Below, in pieces: positions 10,341 to 21,341 of a stretch of DNA of 64,000 nt. This DNA comes from Selaginella moellendorffii. Lineage: Eukaryota > Streptophyta > Lycopodiopsida > Selaginellales > Selaginellaceae. Each line of letters opens with the position of its first letter. Position 1 is the first letter of the stretch. The stretch covers positions 1,773,786 through 1,837,785 of the forward strand of contig NW_003314264.1 in the NCBI RefSeq assembly GCF_000143415.4, given 5' to 3'. Both the position numbers and the translations under genes were made by a program. Below the pieces are notes generated by a model. That model ran no database searches and had not been told where the DNA came from. It saw nothing but the letters and a program-made list of their open reading frames with translations.

Positions 10341-12404
10341 CTAGGCGCGGATCACTTCCAGGTCTCGCGATTCTTGACCAGCATTCCCGTTGCTGAGAGA
10401 GGTGTAGAGATTCGCGAGCAAGAGGTAGAGCGCCGATCCTCGATCAAGATCCATCTCGAGCAGCTGTTTGGCGATCCGTCCGCCACGCTCGGTATCGCCG
10501 TGTAAGCTGCAAGCTCCAAGAACGGCAGTCCACGACACCTCGTCCCCCTCGAACGGCATCTCGTTCGCTAGATCTTCCATCCGGTCCAGCTGCCCCGAGC
10601 GCCCCAGGAGATCCACCAGGCAGCGATAGTGCTCCACGACGGGATCGATGGAATTGTCGCCAATCATCCGGAGGAAGTAGCAGCGCGCGTCTTCCAGAAG
10701 GCCGCCATGGCTGCAAGCCGCCAGCACCGTGGAGAAGGTGAGCCAGTTCGGCTGCTCTCCCTGGAGATCCATGCGGTTAAACATCTCGGCCGCCAGGGAT
10801 CGCTCGCCGCTCTGGGCATAGGCGACGATGATGTTCGTCCAGGAGACCACGTTTGGCAGTGGGAGGTTGTTGAAGAGAGCTCGAGCTTGATCCAGGCGGC
10901 CACACTTTCCAAACATGCTCACCAGCGCTGTGCCAACGAAGGTGTCTCGATCGAGGCCTCGAGCAGCAGCGCCTTCGAAGATGGTTTTTCCTTCGGCCAG
11001 AGCGGTGGAGCTAGCGCAGGCCTCGAGAGCGCTCATCAAGGTGATCCTGTCCGGCTCGATCCCTTCGAGGTCCATGAGCTTGAAGTACGCTAGCGCTTGC
11101 TTGGAGTGCCCGGCTCGAGCATGCCCGGAGATGAGAGCGGTCCACGAGGTAGCGTCTTTCACCGGCATTTCTTCGTGGAGTTTGGTTGCCAACTCGATGT
11201 TTCCTTTGATAGCGTAGGCGAGAACCATGGTGCTCCACGCGAGATAGTCTCTCGCAGGCATCAGAGCAAAGAGGTTCTCGGCGGAGGTGATGTGGCCGTT
11301 GTTCAAGTAGGCGGCCAGCATTGTCGTCCACGAGACAACGTCGTGATCCACCATCTCGTCGAAGACGAGCTTGGCTTGGCGAGTCCGGCCCTCCTGCGCG
11401 TACGCGTTCACCATGCTCGTCCCGGCGATGCTGTTCTTCTCGGTGATCATGTCGTAGACCAGCTTCGCGTCGTCCAAGCTCCCGCACTTTGTGAACATGT
11501 TGACGAAGCCGTTGCCGACGAGAACATCCAGCGTTTCATCGCTCTGGGTGACGCACTGGAAGAGAGCTCGGCCCTCCGCCGGGTCTCCGATGCTCGAGCA
11601 CGCCTCAGCAACGCAGGTGAAGGTGATCTTGTTCGGCCGAGTCCCGTCGAGCTTTAGCAGCCGGAAAAGATGGAGGGCGGCTGCGAACTCCCCGTTCCCG
11701 ACGTACGCAGTGATCATGGCGTTCCACGACTCGACTGTCCTCTCCGTCATCCGATCGAAGACCGACTTCGCCTCTGGAAGCTGCCGGTTTTGCGAGTAGG
11801 CTGTGAGAATATTGTTCCAGCAGATGGAGGTCAGCTCCTCGCTCGGGATGGAATCAAACATCTCCTTCGCCTCGGCCAAGTTCCCGCTCTGGGCGTATGC
11901 GGTGAGCAAGATGTTCCTCGAGAACACGTCCTTGACAGGTAAGCTGTCAAACAGGCATTTTGCTTCGCTCACGCATTGCTTCTGGGCGTAACAGGAGATC
12001 ATTGTGTTCCAAGTCACCGCGCTCTTCTCCGGAAGCTTGTCAAACACCATCCTAGCCTCCTCCAGATGCCCATTCCGGGAAGAAGCAACGATGAGAAAAT
12101 TCCAAGTGTATGGATTCCTCTCGGGCATCCGCTCAAAGGCAAGCTTGGCCTCCTGGATCCCGCCGAGGTTGCCATACATCTGGATGAGCACGTTTGTGAG
12201 GTACCTGTGCCCGTCAAATCCAGCTTCGGCGAGCTGGCCGTGAACTCTCCGGACTTCGTGTAAGTGGCGGCATTTGCGTATGAGCGCCGCATACCTGTTC
12301 TCAACCTCCCTTTGGCCTTCTGCGGAATCAACGCTGTGGGTGGTCGAACAAGCCAAGGAAGAAAACGAGCGATCTTTCCAGACCCTGAATCGCAACGAGC
12401 GCAT
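10341..12404 (-). CDS. PLS-class pentatricopeptide repeat protein, E-type end
   Basis: Intronless, 687 residues. After an Arg-rich N terminus with presequence character come many PPR motifs, e.g. YLTNVLIQMYGNLGGIQEAKLAFERMPERN, VTWNTMISCYAQKQCVSEAKCLFDSLPVKD, VVSWTTMLAAYLNNGHITSAENLF; each of these is described here only by its key positions. The C terminus has the post-PPR E region (SWTAVLGACSLHGDTERGGRIAKQLLEMD, then SALYLLLANLY) and stops without a DYW domain, so any C-to-U editing would need a partner. It probably acts in an organelle on RNA. A damaged partial copy with matching flanks lies at 32310-33230. Confidence 0.9.
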   Translation of the reverse strand: MRSLRFRVWKDRSFSSLACSTTHSVDSAEGQREVENRYAALIRKCRHLHEVRRVHGQLAEAGFDGHRYLTNVLIQMYGNLGGIQEAKLAFERMPERNPYTWNFLIVASSRNGHLEEARMVFDKLPEKSAVTWNTMISCYAQKQCVSEAKCLFDSLPVKDVFSRNILLTAYAQSGNLAEAKEMFDSIPSEELTSICWNNILTAYSQNRQLPEAKSVFDRMTERTVESWNAMITAYVGNGEFAAALHLFRLLKLDGTRPNKITFTCVAEACSSIGDPAEGRALFQCVTQSDETLDVLVGNGFVNMFTKCGSLDDAKLVYDMITEKNSIAGTSMVNAYAQEGRTRQAKLVFDEMVDHDVVSWTTMLAAYLNNGHITSAENLFALMPARDYLAWSTMVLAYAIKGNIELATKLHEEMPVKDATSWTALISGHARAGHSKQALAYFKLMDLEGIEPDRITLMSALEACASSTALAEGKTIFEGAAARGLDRDTFVGTALVSMFGKCGRLDQARALFNNLPLPNVVSWTNIIVAYAQSGERSLAAEMFNRMDLQGEQPNWLTFSTVLAACSHGGLLEDARCYFLRMIGDNSIDPVVEHYRCLVDLLGRSGQLDRMEDLANEMPFEGDEVSWTAVLGACSLHGDTERGGRIAKQLLEMDLDRGSALYLLLANLYTSLSNGNAGQESRDLEVIRA

Positions 12405-12436
12405 ACAACCCTCTATAATACTTGATCTACTAGAAC

Positions 12437-12751
12437 TTAGATTTCCTCCTTTTTTGCACCTTTGAAGTAACAGATTTGTGCGGATAAAACACCATGTTTG
12501 TGGTTGAGGTCCACTTTATTGCTATTCCAGGTACTATTTTCTTTCTTGCATGTTGCGAAATTCCTTCTGGGTTTATGTAAGATGCCATAGCAGCTGCTGA
12601 GGAACAAGGCTCCTGGGACAATCTTGCCTTGCTGGTCGTTGCCAAGGTATGGATTCAGTGATATGCAACCTACCGACTCCATCCCAAAGAAGGTTTTGCA
12701 GGCTGCCATGAGTTGCTGAGGAAAGTTGTGCCATTCTACCTTCATCTTCAT
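12437..12751 (-). pseudogene. Short conserved coding-like relic upstream of the PPR gene
   Basis: Minus-strand frame with the stretch VEWHNFPQQLMAACKTF, later PYLGNDQQGKIVPG. I do not recognise it. It is conserved, including reading frame, in a second copy at about 33415-33560 (IEWHNFPQQLMAACKTFPG, PYLGNDKQGKIV), which supports past protein-coding status. No start context, splice pattern or full domain is visible, so it is probably the end exon of a lost gene carried in the same segmental duplication as the PPR gene. Confidence 0.4.
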
Positions 12752-12759
12752 TGGGAACT

Positions 12760-14230
12760 TTAATTATAAAATGCTACATTGTTTAAGGTACAGTTTTTCT
12801 AAAAGATTGTTAAAAAAAATTATAGAAGTTTTTCTAGTTTATTTTTGAGTTACTTTGTTATAATTTAATTTATGCTGCTTAATTATTAAATTTATTACAC
12901 CTCAATCTACTAGTTAATTCTCAAATTTTATTTTTTGTGAGTGTATGGAATATGGAAAGAGAATACAAGAAATGTGTATATCAATTAACCCAAAAACCCT
13001 AGTTTATATACAAGAGCGAATGGACTGAATTGAAACCAATCTGACGATTACTAAAATCCTACTATACTAATATTAGTATATAGCATTATAGCTGTATACT
13101 TAAATTTTATATCATCCCCTCCTCTTGAAATAATAGAAGGCCATTAGGGTTCTTTTGTGGATGAGCTGGGATTTGAAAGAATATTAAGAAGAGACATTGA
13201 TAGATCTGTAAGTGGTGTCAATTGTTTATGATCCCTTTATATAAAACATTTTAATTGTTGCACATGCACAATTTTTGGAGGATCAATTTACTGAATGTCA
13301 TGTTAAACTTTATAAACTTGCGGTCTAACTTGCCGCAACACCTAATATGGACTTTTCCACAGAGCAATGTAGATAAACTATATACTATAAGATGGGGAAA
13401 ATGGATTAACACCAAGTTATCCATTTTATACTCTATAGGTAAACGATGATGGGAGTTGTAGTATCATTGTTGTCCCATTTGTACATGGCCTAAATGTTTA
13501 GCAAACTTTACTTGGACAATTGAAAAAATACTTGTCAAATATTGATCCCATAACCTAGCATTGGCAGTCTGTGGCAATTGCGAAGGTGAACCCAACTCCA
13601 TTGGCAGCATTGGATTATAACCATATAGGAGTTTATATAGTGAAGCACTTTTAAAAAAAGTATTAAAAGAGAAATATGATATATAAATTTATATATAGGA
13701 TTTTTATAAGCAATCACATATGAATATATCAATAAGAAACATAAAAATATAATGTTATTAAACATTTAATCTTTACTTTGATTTTAATGTGATTGGGATA
13801 CCTGTCTCCAACTATAAATGGTATAGCTATTTTTAGGGAAATCTTAATAATGCAATTGAAAAACTACTAACCACTGTAAAATAAAAATATATACAAATAA
13901 TAATTTTAGAAATTAATAAGTATATTTTGTTTAAGAATTTTAAATGTTATCAATAAATATAGATAATGAAGACTAATAATGTTAGATGTATTTATCTAGT
14001 TTAATACAATTAAAGTTTCTATATTATTATAAGAAAGTTTTGTTAAATTTGATAACATTCTTTGATACCATCATACTAAGAGATACATGTTAGGATATAT
14101 TAGAAATACTTGGCATCATCATATTAGAAAAATCCCCTCCTAAGATGCCCCTTAGGCTCTGGCCTTTTCTCTTGAGCATTTGCAATGAGCTGCAAGCAAT
14201 TAACATTTCTAAATATTTAGTGAGTAGTAT
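12760..14230. other. AT-rich gene-free block
   Basis: About 1.5 kb of strongly AT-rich sequence with only short meaningless frames. Its right part (about 13985-14075) reappears inverted at about 27955-28050, and a diverged copy near 28808-28900 lies in the same orientation as the 27.95 kb one; all contain a TGGTATCA string that resembles the first bases of an initiator-tRNA primer site, so this may be decayed retroelement DNA. Confidence 0.5.
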
Positions 14231-14833
14231 ATAGTTTTATATATTGTATTGGTACAAGGATCACGAGCCGAATATTCTTTGTGAACCAAGTCCGGTTACG
14301 CGTTCGATTCCTGCGGGTGTCTCTTTCTGGGGTTCAATTTCTCTCTCTTGTTCTTGTTCGGGGTGGTTGAGGATCGCCGGAGGTGAGAATGTGAAGCTCT
14401 TTGATGCCACCAGGGTTGCGCTGGTGGAATCACGCGAGTAAGATCTGCCTGTATTGCACGACGATATGTCGTTGTTTTCAGAGATCGTCAAGCTTCTAGG
14501 ATCTGTGCGGTAGGCGTCCTCGAGACGTTTCGTTTAGCTCAAAGTCGTGGAGAGATCATTGTTGGAATCTGGGCCATGCAAAGCTCCAGGGATGATCACG
14601 CAAAGACGAGCACCTCCTTCGATCAGGTAAAGCTTTCCTCCCTTTGTTCCTGGTCACGTAGTGAGCTTTTGCCATGGTACCTCATAGAGTTTTTGTTCTC
14701 AAAGGTATGTTTGAGTCGCTCGCTTCCTTCATTGACACGTGGCCGAGGAAGGCAGGTGGTCTTTCCAGGAATAAATAGAGCTGGAAAGCGAGCTCGAGCA
14801 ACCTCTCGAGGGCGAGAGGTAAGTATGAGGTCG
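14231..14833. other. Intergenic, no gene recognised
   Basis: About 600 bp before the Fic gene's stop codon. It contains a short tRNA-like B-box string (GTTCGATTCC near 14301) but no A box or cloverleaf I could fit, and no convincing open frame. Confidence 0.45.
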
Positions 14834-15595
14834 CTACAACTTGAGGCCCTGCCACGACTCGAGGGCCACAAAGAACCTCTGCCAACCGAAGTAGACCCCC
14901 TCTATGATGAGAGCAGTCAGGTCCCTGGGCTTGTGGTCATCCTTGCGAGCACTCTCGAAGCACTTGAGGTAGACATCCCGGTCTACAAACTCGTGCTGGC
15001 GGCCAGCGCCAGCAGCAAACAAGACATTGGGGAACACAGCCACGCTGCGAAGCAAGTAGCAGGCCAGCATCATCCTCCCGCATCGCCCATTCCCATCCAC
15101 AAACGCATGGATGCACTCAAACTTGTAGAAGAAGTCCGAGGCCAGCACCAGGAGCTGCTCCACCGTCTTGCAGCTCCTTGTCGTTGCCTCCTCCTCAAAG
15201 AGCCGCTCCACATCCGCATTAGTCTTGCTCACCAACTTGGACAACTTGGGCCGGATTGCCCAGGCATCCGCGTAGAAGTGCTGCCTTCTGCTGCTCGTGA
15301 TTGTCATTGCAACCTCACTGCCGGAATGAAACAAGCCTGCGATCTCTGGCCTGCTCGGCTCCATAAGAAGCTCGTGTGACTGCCTGAGCTTGTAGTTGTT
15401 GACATTGGGAGCCTCCTCGGCCTTCTCCTCCTGGAGCCACCATGTGTTGAATGCTCGGGACAGGCAGCAGACTTGTTCCAATCTCTTGTCTGGAGCCACC
15501 ACTTCGTGGAGATGCTCCAGGGTGTGGAGTGTTTGGTCCCGGGTATCAAAGCCTTCCAGCTCCAGCTTGTTCACCTGGAAGAGGAAGTCGGCCAT
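14834..15595 (-). CDS. Fic-domain protein (AMPylase-like)
   Basis: Intronless frame of 253 residues from the first in-frame ATG (15595; an in-frame stop lies just upstream). The Fic core motif is present as HAFVDGNGRCGRMM around residues 163-176: catalytic His, acidic residue in position for Mg, GNGR anion hole and final Arg all retained. Fic enzymes transfer AMP or related groups to target hydroxyls. I see no clear inhibitory (S/T)xxxE(G/N) helix. A second frame just upstream (MVDAICGYVKRFQALDVYGQ, about 15600-15660) looks protein-like and overlaps this start in another frame, so the true N terminus may be longer or frameshifted. Two related damaged loci follow on the other strand. Confidence 0.75.
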   Translation of the reverse strand: MADFLFQVNKLELEGFDTRDQTLHTLEHLHEVVAPDKRLEQVCCLSRAFNTWWLQEEKAEEAPNVNNYKLRQSHELLMEPSRPEIAGLFHSGSEVAMTITSSRRQHFYADAWAIRPKLSKLVSKTNADVERLFEEEATTRSCKTVEQLLVLASDFFYKFECIHAFVDGNGRCGRMMLACYLLRSVAVFPNVLFAAGAGRQHEFVDRDVYLKCFESARKDDHKPRDLTALIIEGVYFGWQRFFVALESWQGLKL

Positions 15596-16075
15596 AGCGC
15601 TGCCCGTACACGTCTAGGGCCTGGAACCTCTTCACGTACCCACAAATGGCGTCCACCATGCTGCTCGTCGCCGGGGCGCCGTCGCCATCGCACCTCCAGA
15701 AGGGCCTCTCCGCGTATCGCCCCATCTATATGCCCTACCCTCAACCCAGAAGGGCCCCTTTTTATACAGCCAAGGTTTGAAAAGGGGTACATTTGAATTT
15801 CCCGGGCTTTGACATGCGGCACGCGATAATTGGCTGTTGGCGCAAGCTCATTCTCCAGCGCTTGGCGAGGCGACGGCGTGAGCACGATGGTGATGGCGCT
15901 AGCGGGGTGAACGATTAATCTAGCGCCAGCGCAGGGTAGGCGCTTCGGTCAATCACAACGAAATTTCATAGTTTCTTGCTCTAGATCGCTCCCTGTTAGC
16001 TGGATCAGGCCGACTCAGCATCAGCGATTGATTTCTCCTCTCGCCCCGGGTGTGTAGCGCTCAGCTTCCTTTTCT
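15596..16075. other. Spacer between divergent Fic loci
   Basis: Upstream region of the minus-strand Fic gene and left flank of the tandem Fic duplication. Apart from the possible extra Fic N-terminal frame near 15600-15660 nothing is recognised. Confidence 0.45.
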
Positions 16076-16210
16076 TGCTGCAAAGCTAGGATCCAAGAGC
16101 AACTCGCGGCTTGTGTAGGTATGGAGATTGATATTGCCATATTTCCAACGATTCCATGAAATGCACCTTCCTAGGGTCACAGGACTTGGGAATTTCTCTC
16201 AGCTGGTATC

Positions 16211-16984
16211 ATGGATGGGCGGTGTGCGGCTCTGAATCTCATCCGAAGTGCTGGTATGCATTTCGATCTCTCAACCTTGTATAGTGTTTGTTTATATTGC
16301 AGTGAGGAAACTGACGGGAAAAGCTGGCAAGGAGAAGGAGCTAGAACCACTGCTTACACCGTCCAACCATGCAGCCTTCTGGTATGTCTTATGTCGCAGC
16401 TCTCTCCACGTACTTATCTAATCCACTCTAGGTTTGAGGCCTTTTGGGACACCCAAGCTATCAAAGTTGCTACGTCCCATGGCTTGGATGATCCTGCTTG
16501 ATCCGCAGGGCTCTTGAGAGGTCTTGCCGTCATCAGGTCCTGCCCGGAGAGCTCACCCATCACGACCTTGCAGCTGTTACAATTGCACAAAGCTCTATAG
16601 TTGACACCTGTCTTGGCATTCCACAGTTATGGTGCCATGTCCTCCGCTGGAAAGAGTTACTCACATCCCCGAGACATCCAGGTCAAGATGCGGAAGTTCC
16701 TGGACCGTCTCAACGCAAGCATCGCGGAGCACAGCAAGAGCAAGCTGAGCATCGCCAAATGGGCCTCCATGGTCGCAAGGATCATCATCAACTTCAAGAA
16801 GATCCATCTGTTTGAAGATGGTAATGGGCGTATTGGACGCTTGCTTGCGCTACACCTGTTGCGTCGCATTTCAGCTTTCCCAACCGCCTTCTTCACTGCA
16901 GCTGTAGCGCACCTAAATTTGGAGCCAAACTCCAAGCCCGTTGCACTACGAAACGAGGGTGCGGTACAATCCCACAAGCACTAG
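16211..16984 (+). pseudogene. Fic-domain gene copy, interrupted by stops (tandem copy 1)
   Basis: Three exons fit: 16211-16253, 16303-16381 and 16432 onward, giving MDGRCAALNLIRSA then RKLTGKAGKEKELEPLL and FEAFWDTQAIKVATSHG. An in-frame TGA follows at 16499-16501 and a TAG at 16598-16600. Beyond them (16601-16984) the frame codes a Fic core with intact motif HLFEDGNGRIGRLLALHLL. At the second stop the neighbouring copy has CAG, so this TAG is a C-to-T change. The gene may be a pseudogene, or splicing may avoid the first stop; I could not find such a splice. It is homologous to the minus-strand Fic gene around FYADAW../..KFECIHAFVDGNGR. Confidence 0.6.
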
Positions 16985-17369
16985 CTCCCCATATCTAGCA
17001 TCTGCACGCAAAATGGTGTTAGATAGAGCTTGGCACAATTTTGGCATACCGGTGGCATAATGCAAGGAGGAGGGTACCCCACCGACTAGAGCAACGTGGA
17101 GCTTGGGCTTAGACCCAAGCCCGACGCAGAACAAAGAGTGACACAACCCAGTGGGAGCCAAACTAATGTCTCAGATGGTCAAACATGCATTCCAACCACT
17201 ATCTCTACTACACATTTGGAACCCCCCACAGAATCCCTGCAGAGCTAGGATCCAAGAGCAACTTGCGGCTTGTGTAGGTATGGAGATTGATATTGCCATA
17301 TTTCCAACGATTCCATGAAATGCACCTTCCTAGGGTCACAGGACTTGGGAATTTCTCTCAGCTGGTATC

Positions 17370-18098
17370 ATGGATGGGCGGTGTGCGGCTCTGAATCTCA
17401 TCTGAAGTGCTAGTATGCATTTCGATCTCTCAACCTTGTATAGTGTTTGTTTATATTGCAGTGAGGAAACTGACGGGAAAAGCTGGCAAGGAGAAGGAGC
17501 CAGAACCACTGCTTACACCATCCAACCACGCAGCCTTCTGGTATGTCTTATGTCGCAGCTCTCTCCACATACTTATCTAATCCACTCCAAGTTTGAGGCC
17601 TTTTGGGACACCCAAGCTATCAAAGTTGCTACGTCCTATGGCTTGGATGATCCTGCTTGATCCGCAGGGCTCTTGAGAGGTCTTGCCGTCATTAGGTCCT
17701 GGCCAGAGAGCTCACCCATCACGACCTTGCAGCTTTTACAACTGCATGAAGCTCTACAGATGACACCCGTCCTGGCATTCCACAGTTTTGGTGCCATGTC
17801 CTCCGCTGGAAAGAGTTACTCACATCCCCGAGACATCCAGGTCAAGATGCGAAAGTTCCTAGACCGTCTCAAAGAGCACAGCAAGAGCAAGCTGAGCATC
17901 GCCAAATGGGCCTCCATAGTTGCAAGGCTCATCATCAACTTCAAAAAGATCCATCCGTTTGAAGATGGTAATGGGCGTGTTGGATGCCTGCTTGCGCTGC
18001 ACCTGTTGCATCGCATTTCAGCTTTCCAAGCGGTCTTCTTCACTGCAGCTGTAGCGCACCTGAATTTGGAGATGAACTCCAAGCCCGTTACACTATGA
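17370..18098 (+). pseudogene. Fic-domain gene copy (tandem copy 2), motif damaged
   Basis: Same exon plan as copy 1, shifted by 1159 bp. It keeps the TGA after GLDDPA (17658-17660) but is open from there to 18098 (about 141 residues). The Fic motif reads HPFEDGNGRVGC: the canonical HPF is present but the last Arg, which binds the nucleotide phosphate in the family, is Cys. Four residues before KEHSKSK are deleted relative to copy 1. Likely inactive or decaying. Confidence 0.6.
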
Positions 18099-18139
18099 AA
18101 CAAGGGTCCGGTACAATCCCACAGCCCCCCGCGCCACCC

Positions 18140-18715
18140 CCCCCCCCCCGAGGAACACATGCTTTGGGCTTTCACCCCAATCTTCCCTTAGTACTAGAAG
18201 TTAGTCTCTTTTGAAACTTACTAATATGGAATGGCGGTAGATTGCGAATTTGGACACGGAACGGACACCATTGTGTTCGGGCCAATCTCTACATTCTGTA
18301 GATATGCCAAATGAGCTAATCTAAACACTTTCCATAAATAGCATTTGGGACCGAAATGAGACCAACACAAAAGGCGTGATAGCGAGGGTGTTTGGCAAAC
18401 ACGGTAAGCTATCATCCAGTGACATTGAGGGACTAGTCTCAATACGCGAGGGTTCTTGCCAAGCCAGTGCAATACAGAGCAAAAGAGAACTAAGAGCCAG
18501 GCCGAGAATGCTCAGCTAGAAACACATAGGAGTTCCTACCTTATGTTCATTTGACTAAGTACAGATGCTAAGCCCAGTAAACTAACACTTGGACACGAGG
18601 GGCTATTAAAGGGAACCAGCAATACCGACCTCTTGCCGTCATGGCAGTAAGGAAAGAGTGCCCGTAACAACTAGCCGACAAGTATCTTTCGATACCCAAA
18701 GTCACATTTGCGACA
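18140..18715 (-). mobile_element. 3' LTR-like segment of a minus-strand Gypsy element
   Basis: Read on the minus strand the segment starts TGTCGCAAATGTGAC at 18715 and is preceded by a purine-rich tract (CCAAGGGGGGGAGAG, 18716-18730), as a polypurine tract precedes a 3' LTR. An inverted, diverged copy lies at 36924-37495. Its distal end includes the motif GGGTGAAAGCCCAAAG next to a C/G homopolymer, shared with the other LTRs at 37.5-38.7, 56.4-58.2 and 62.2-64 kb. The distal limit is not sharply definable. Confidence 0.6.
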
Positions 18716-21165
18716 CTCTCCCCCCCTTGGGGAAGATCGACGTCCTCATCGATGCATACCCGAGTCTAGCCAACCGTCAAGGAAACAACTCCGAAAGTTA
18801 ACGAAAAGCACATTATGTGGGAAACACACCGACTTAAATGAGTTATGGAATGACCTCTCCTCTACATCCAAAGACGTTATGACTCAGACACCCTCCGGCC
18901 ATCACTGACAAGGAAATGACTAACAGAGTTAGCCCCCCTTGCTGCTCCGAATACCACTTGGCTTACAAAGGAATGATACATCCCTGCCCGCAGGGGCATA
19001 GGGAAAAGGCTAGAGGCTCAACTACCCCTGAGCAAGAAATCAACCCCATCGGGAAGATTTAGACAACTATTATAAATTGGCAGATTAAGTTGTTTACACG
19101 ACTATGCCCCTTTGCAAAAGTGAGTCATCGAGAGAGAGGTGGGGACTTGTGATCAGTCTATAATAGTTATCCCCATAGTTATGGATTGGACCCATGCACC
19201 GAAGTGCCAAAGTCAGCCTACCAAAACTGACCCAAGTACTATCGAACGAGAGAAACGACACTTTGATTTATAGAAATATATTCTTTATTGATTTGCAAGA
19301 TTTATTACAAGATTTTTACAAAAACTAATCTTTATTACTATTCTTATGCTCCATGACAAGCTTATGAGCATGGGTAAGATTACTAAAAGGTTCCCAAGTT
19401 GATTCATCCACTTAACTAGATATTCCTTCGCACAAGCTCGTCTCCGAAACCGAGAAGCCAAGATAGACTCAGCTTCATACTCAGATTCACCATCCATGAT
19501 CACTGGCGGAGGACGCATGTCCGTAGAGCGTTCCACAGAAGCATAATATGGTGCTAGTAAACTGATATGAAACACATCATGTAGCTGAGATAACTCACCT
19601 GGAAGATCCAACTTATAGGATACATCATCAATGTGTTTTAACACCCAATAGGGTCCAACATATCTCGATAAGAGCTTCCGAGACAAAGAACCCTTAATGT
19701 TCAAGTTCCGGGAAGATAACCACACCTGATCTCCCACTTGATAGGATACATCCCGATGATGCTGATCCTTATCACGTTGATACCTATCCTAAGCTTTGCC
19801 CATCGCCTTAGTAGCTCTAGACCAACCTTGGCGTAGCTGCTCTGCATAAGTCTCAATAGCCGAGACCAACACTTCAGTCATTGATTTCAGTACAACAATC
19901 TGTTGAGGCACTCCGTGAGCATTTCCTTGCAACATCTCCCATGGAGAACAACCAATAGTGCTGTGAAATGTGTTGTTATAACAAATTTCTGCTGTATCCA
20001 AATGCTCAACCCAATCGCGTTGGTTCGCCGCAACATAGTACCGCAAATAATTCTCAACTTGAGCATTCACGCATTCGGTCTACCCATCACTTTGAGGATG
20101 ATAAGCCGTACTAAATTTCAATATGGTACCAAATAGCTGGAACAATGTGCCCTAAAACTTCCCCGTAAACCTTGAATCTCTATCCGAGATCATCTCTTCA
20201 GGAAGACCATGAACCCGCACTACTTCATGGAAAAAGAGATTTGTTGCTTGTTTCGCATTTATTGTTCCCACAGTTGGAATGAAGTGTGCAATCTTTGATA
20301 ACAAATCCACAACCACCATCAAAGTATCATAACCCTTAGACTTCGGCAAGCAAGTGACGAAATCAAGTGTCACACCCTGAAATGGCCATGCCGGTGCTGG
20401 AATGCACTGCAACTTTCCAACTTGCTTCTCAGTTTTGCACTTACATTGCTGGCATATAGGGCAGAAACGGACATAATCCACTTCATCACCTTCCATACCA
20501 GACCAGAAAAATCCCTTTTTCAATGAAGCCAAAGTCTTTCGCTTCCCACCATGTCCCGCTACTGGAACATCATGATGTTCCCGCAGAAACAACTGCTACA
20601 GATCCTTAGAGGGAAGATACAATCTTTCTTGCTTATAGAATATAAGCCCATCCTGAACTGAGAAGTGAAGCTTCGCATTAGTGCGACTAGCAACTTTTGC
20701 TACTTCGCTACCAAGGCCCTACTTCAACAACCCTACATAGCATAAGAACCAGTCCGAACTGATTACTAATATTGCTTCCATTGTGTAGACCAGCTATTCC
20801 ATGTGAGGTAATTAATCATCCACCTATACCGCAGTCCCATGGTGGATACACCAAAGCCTTGTTTCAACAACCTTGCACGGCATAAGAACCAGTCCGAACT
20901 GATTGCTGATATTGCTTCTATTGTATAGACCATCTATTCCATGTGAGGCAATTAATCATCCATCCGTACCACAGTCCCACAGTGGATACCTTCGTCTATG
21001 GATACACCACACAAGAGGAAGGACATACGCATGAATGCCCAATATGTACAATTTCAAATTTAGGGGTAGGAATATACCTTGCTCAAGGGTATATTATATT
21101 TTTAAGTAGCCACTAATCAATGGGAATTGAACCCGTGCCATTTGCTCTGATACTAACTGTAGTGC
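18716..21165 (-). mobile_element. Decayed Gypsy-type LTR retrotransposon interior
   Basis: Minus-strand fragments in order: an integrase zinc-binding and catalytic core piece at 20152-20592 (HHDVPVAGHGGKRKTLASLKKG, CPICQQCK, VVVDLLSKIAHFIPT, ISDRDSRF), its continuation at 19789-20070 (HSTIGCSPWEMLQG) and the C-terminal part at 19285-19737 (GDQVWLSSRNLNIKG, GPYWVLKHIDDVSYKLDLP, HDVFHISLL, EYEAESILASRFRR). Stops and frameshifts separate them. Gag, protease and RT are missing. Near 21148-21161, minus strand, TTAGTATCAGAGC resembles a primer site for initiator Met tRNA. Confidence 0.75.
20720..21000. repeat. 140-bp tandem duplication in the decayed Gypsy element
   Basis: CATAAGAACCAGTCCGAACT occurs at 20741 and again at 20881; the surrounding 140 bp match with about ten differences, ending CCCA(C/T)(A/G)GTGGATAC. 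Confidence 0.8.
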
Positions 21166-21341
21166 ACCTTATCTCTCTCCCCTTAAGCTAACTAGAAAAG
21201 GGGCAATTGCTTGATGAGAAAACCCTTAATGGCTATTTTATCCCCATTTATCCCCTTCCACGGTGACAATATTTTCAAATCCCATCCCATGATCATATGC
21301 ACTACAGTAGCTAAACACAGATCCCGGGACAGGTTCATCAC

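Larger units (their letters stand above)
16076..18120. repeat. Tandem duplication of a Fic locus, period about 1159 bp
   Basis: Unit 1 is about 16076-16975 and unit 2 about 17235-18120, both starting AGCTAGGATCCAAGAGCAAC and ending GGTACAATCCCACA. The roughly 260 bp between them (16976-17234) is unique in the window. Confidence 0.85.

Noticed and set aside
14270-14320. Possible tRNA gene (GTTCGATTCC)
   Set aside because: No A box, no acceptor stem pairing and no anticodon arm could be placed.
20720-21000. CRISPR-like direct repeats
   Set aside because: Only two copies of a 140-bp unit, in a decayed plant retroelement; no short repeat-spacer pattern.
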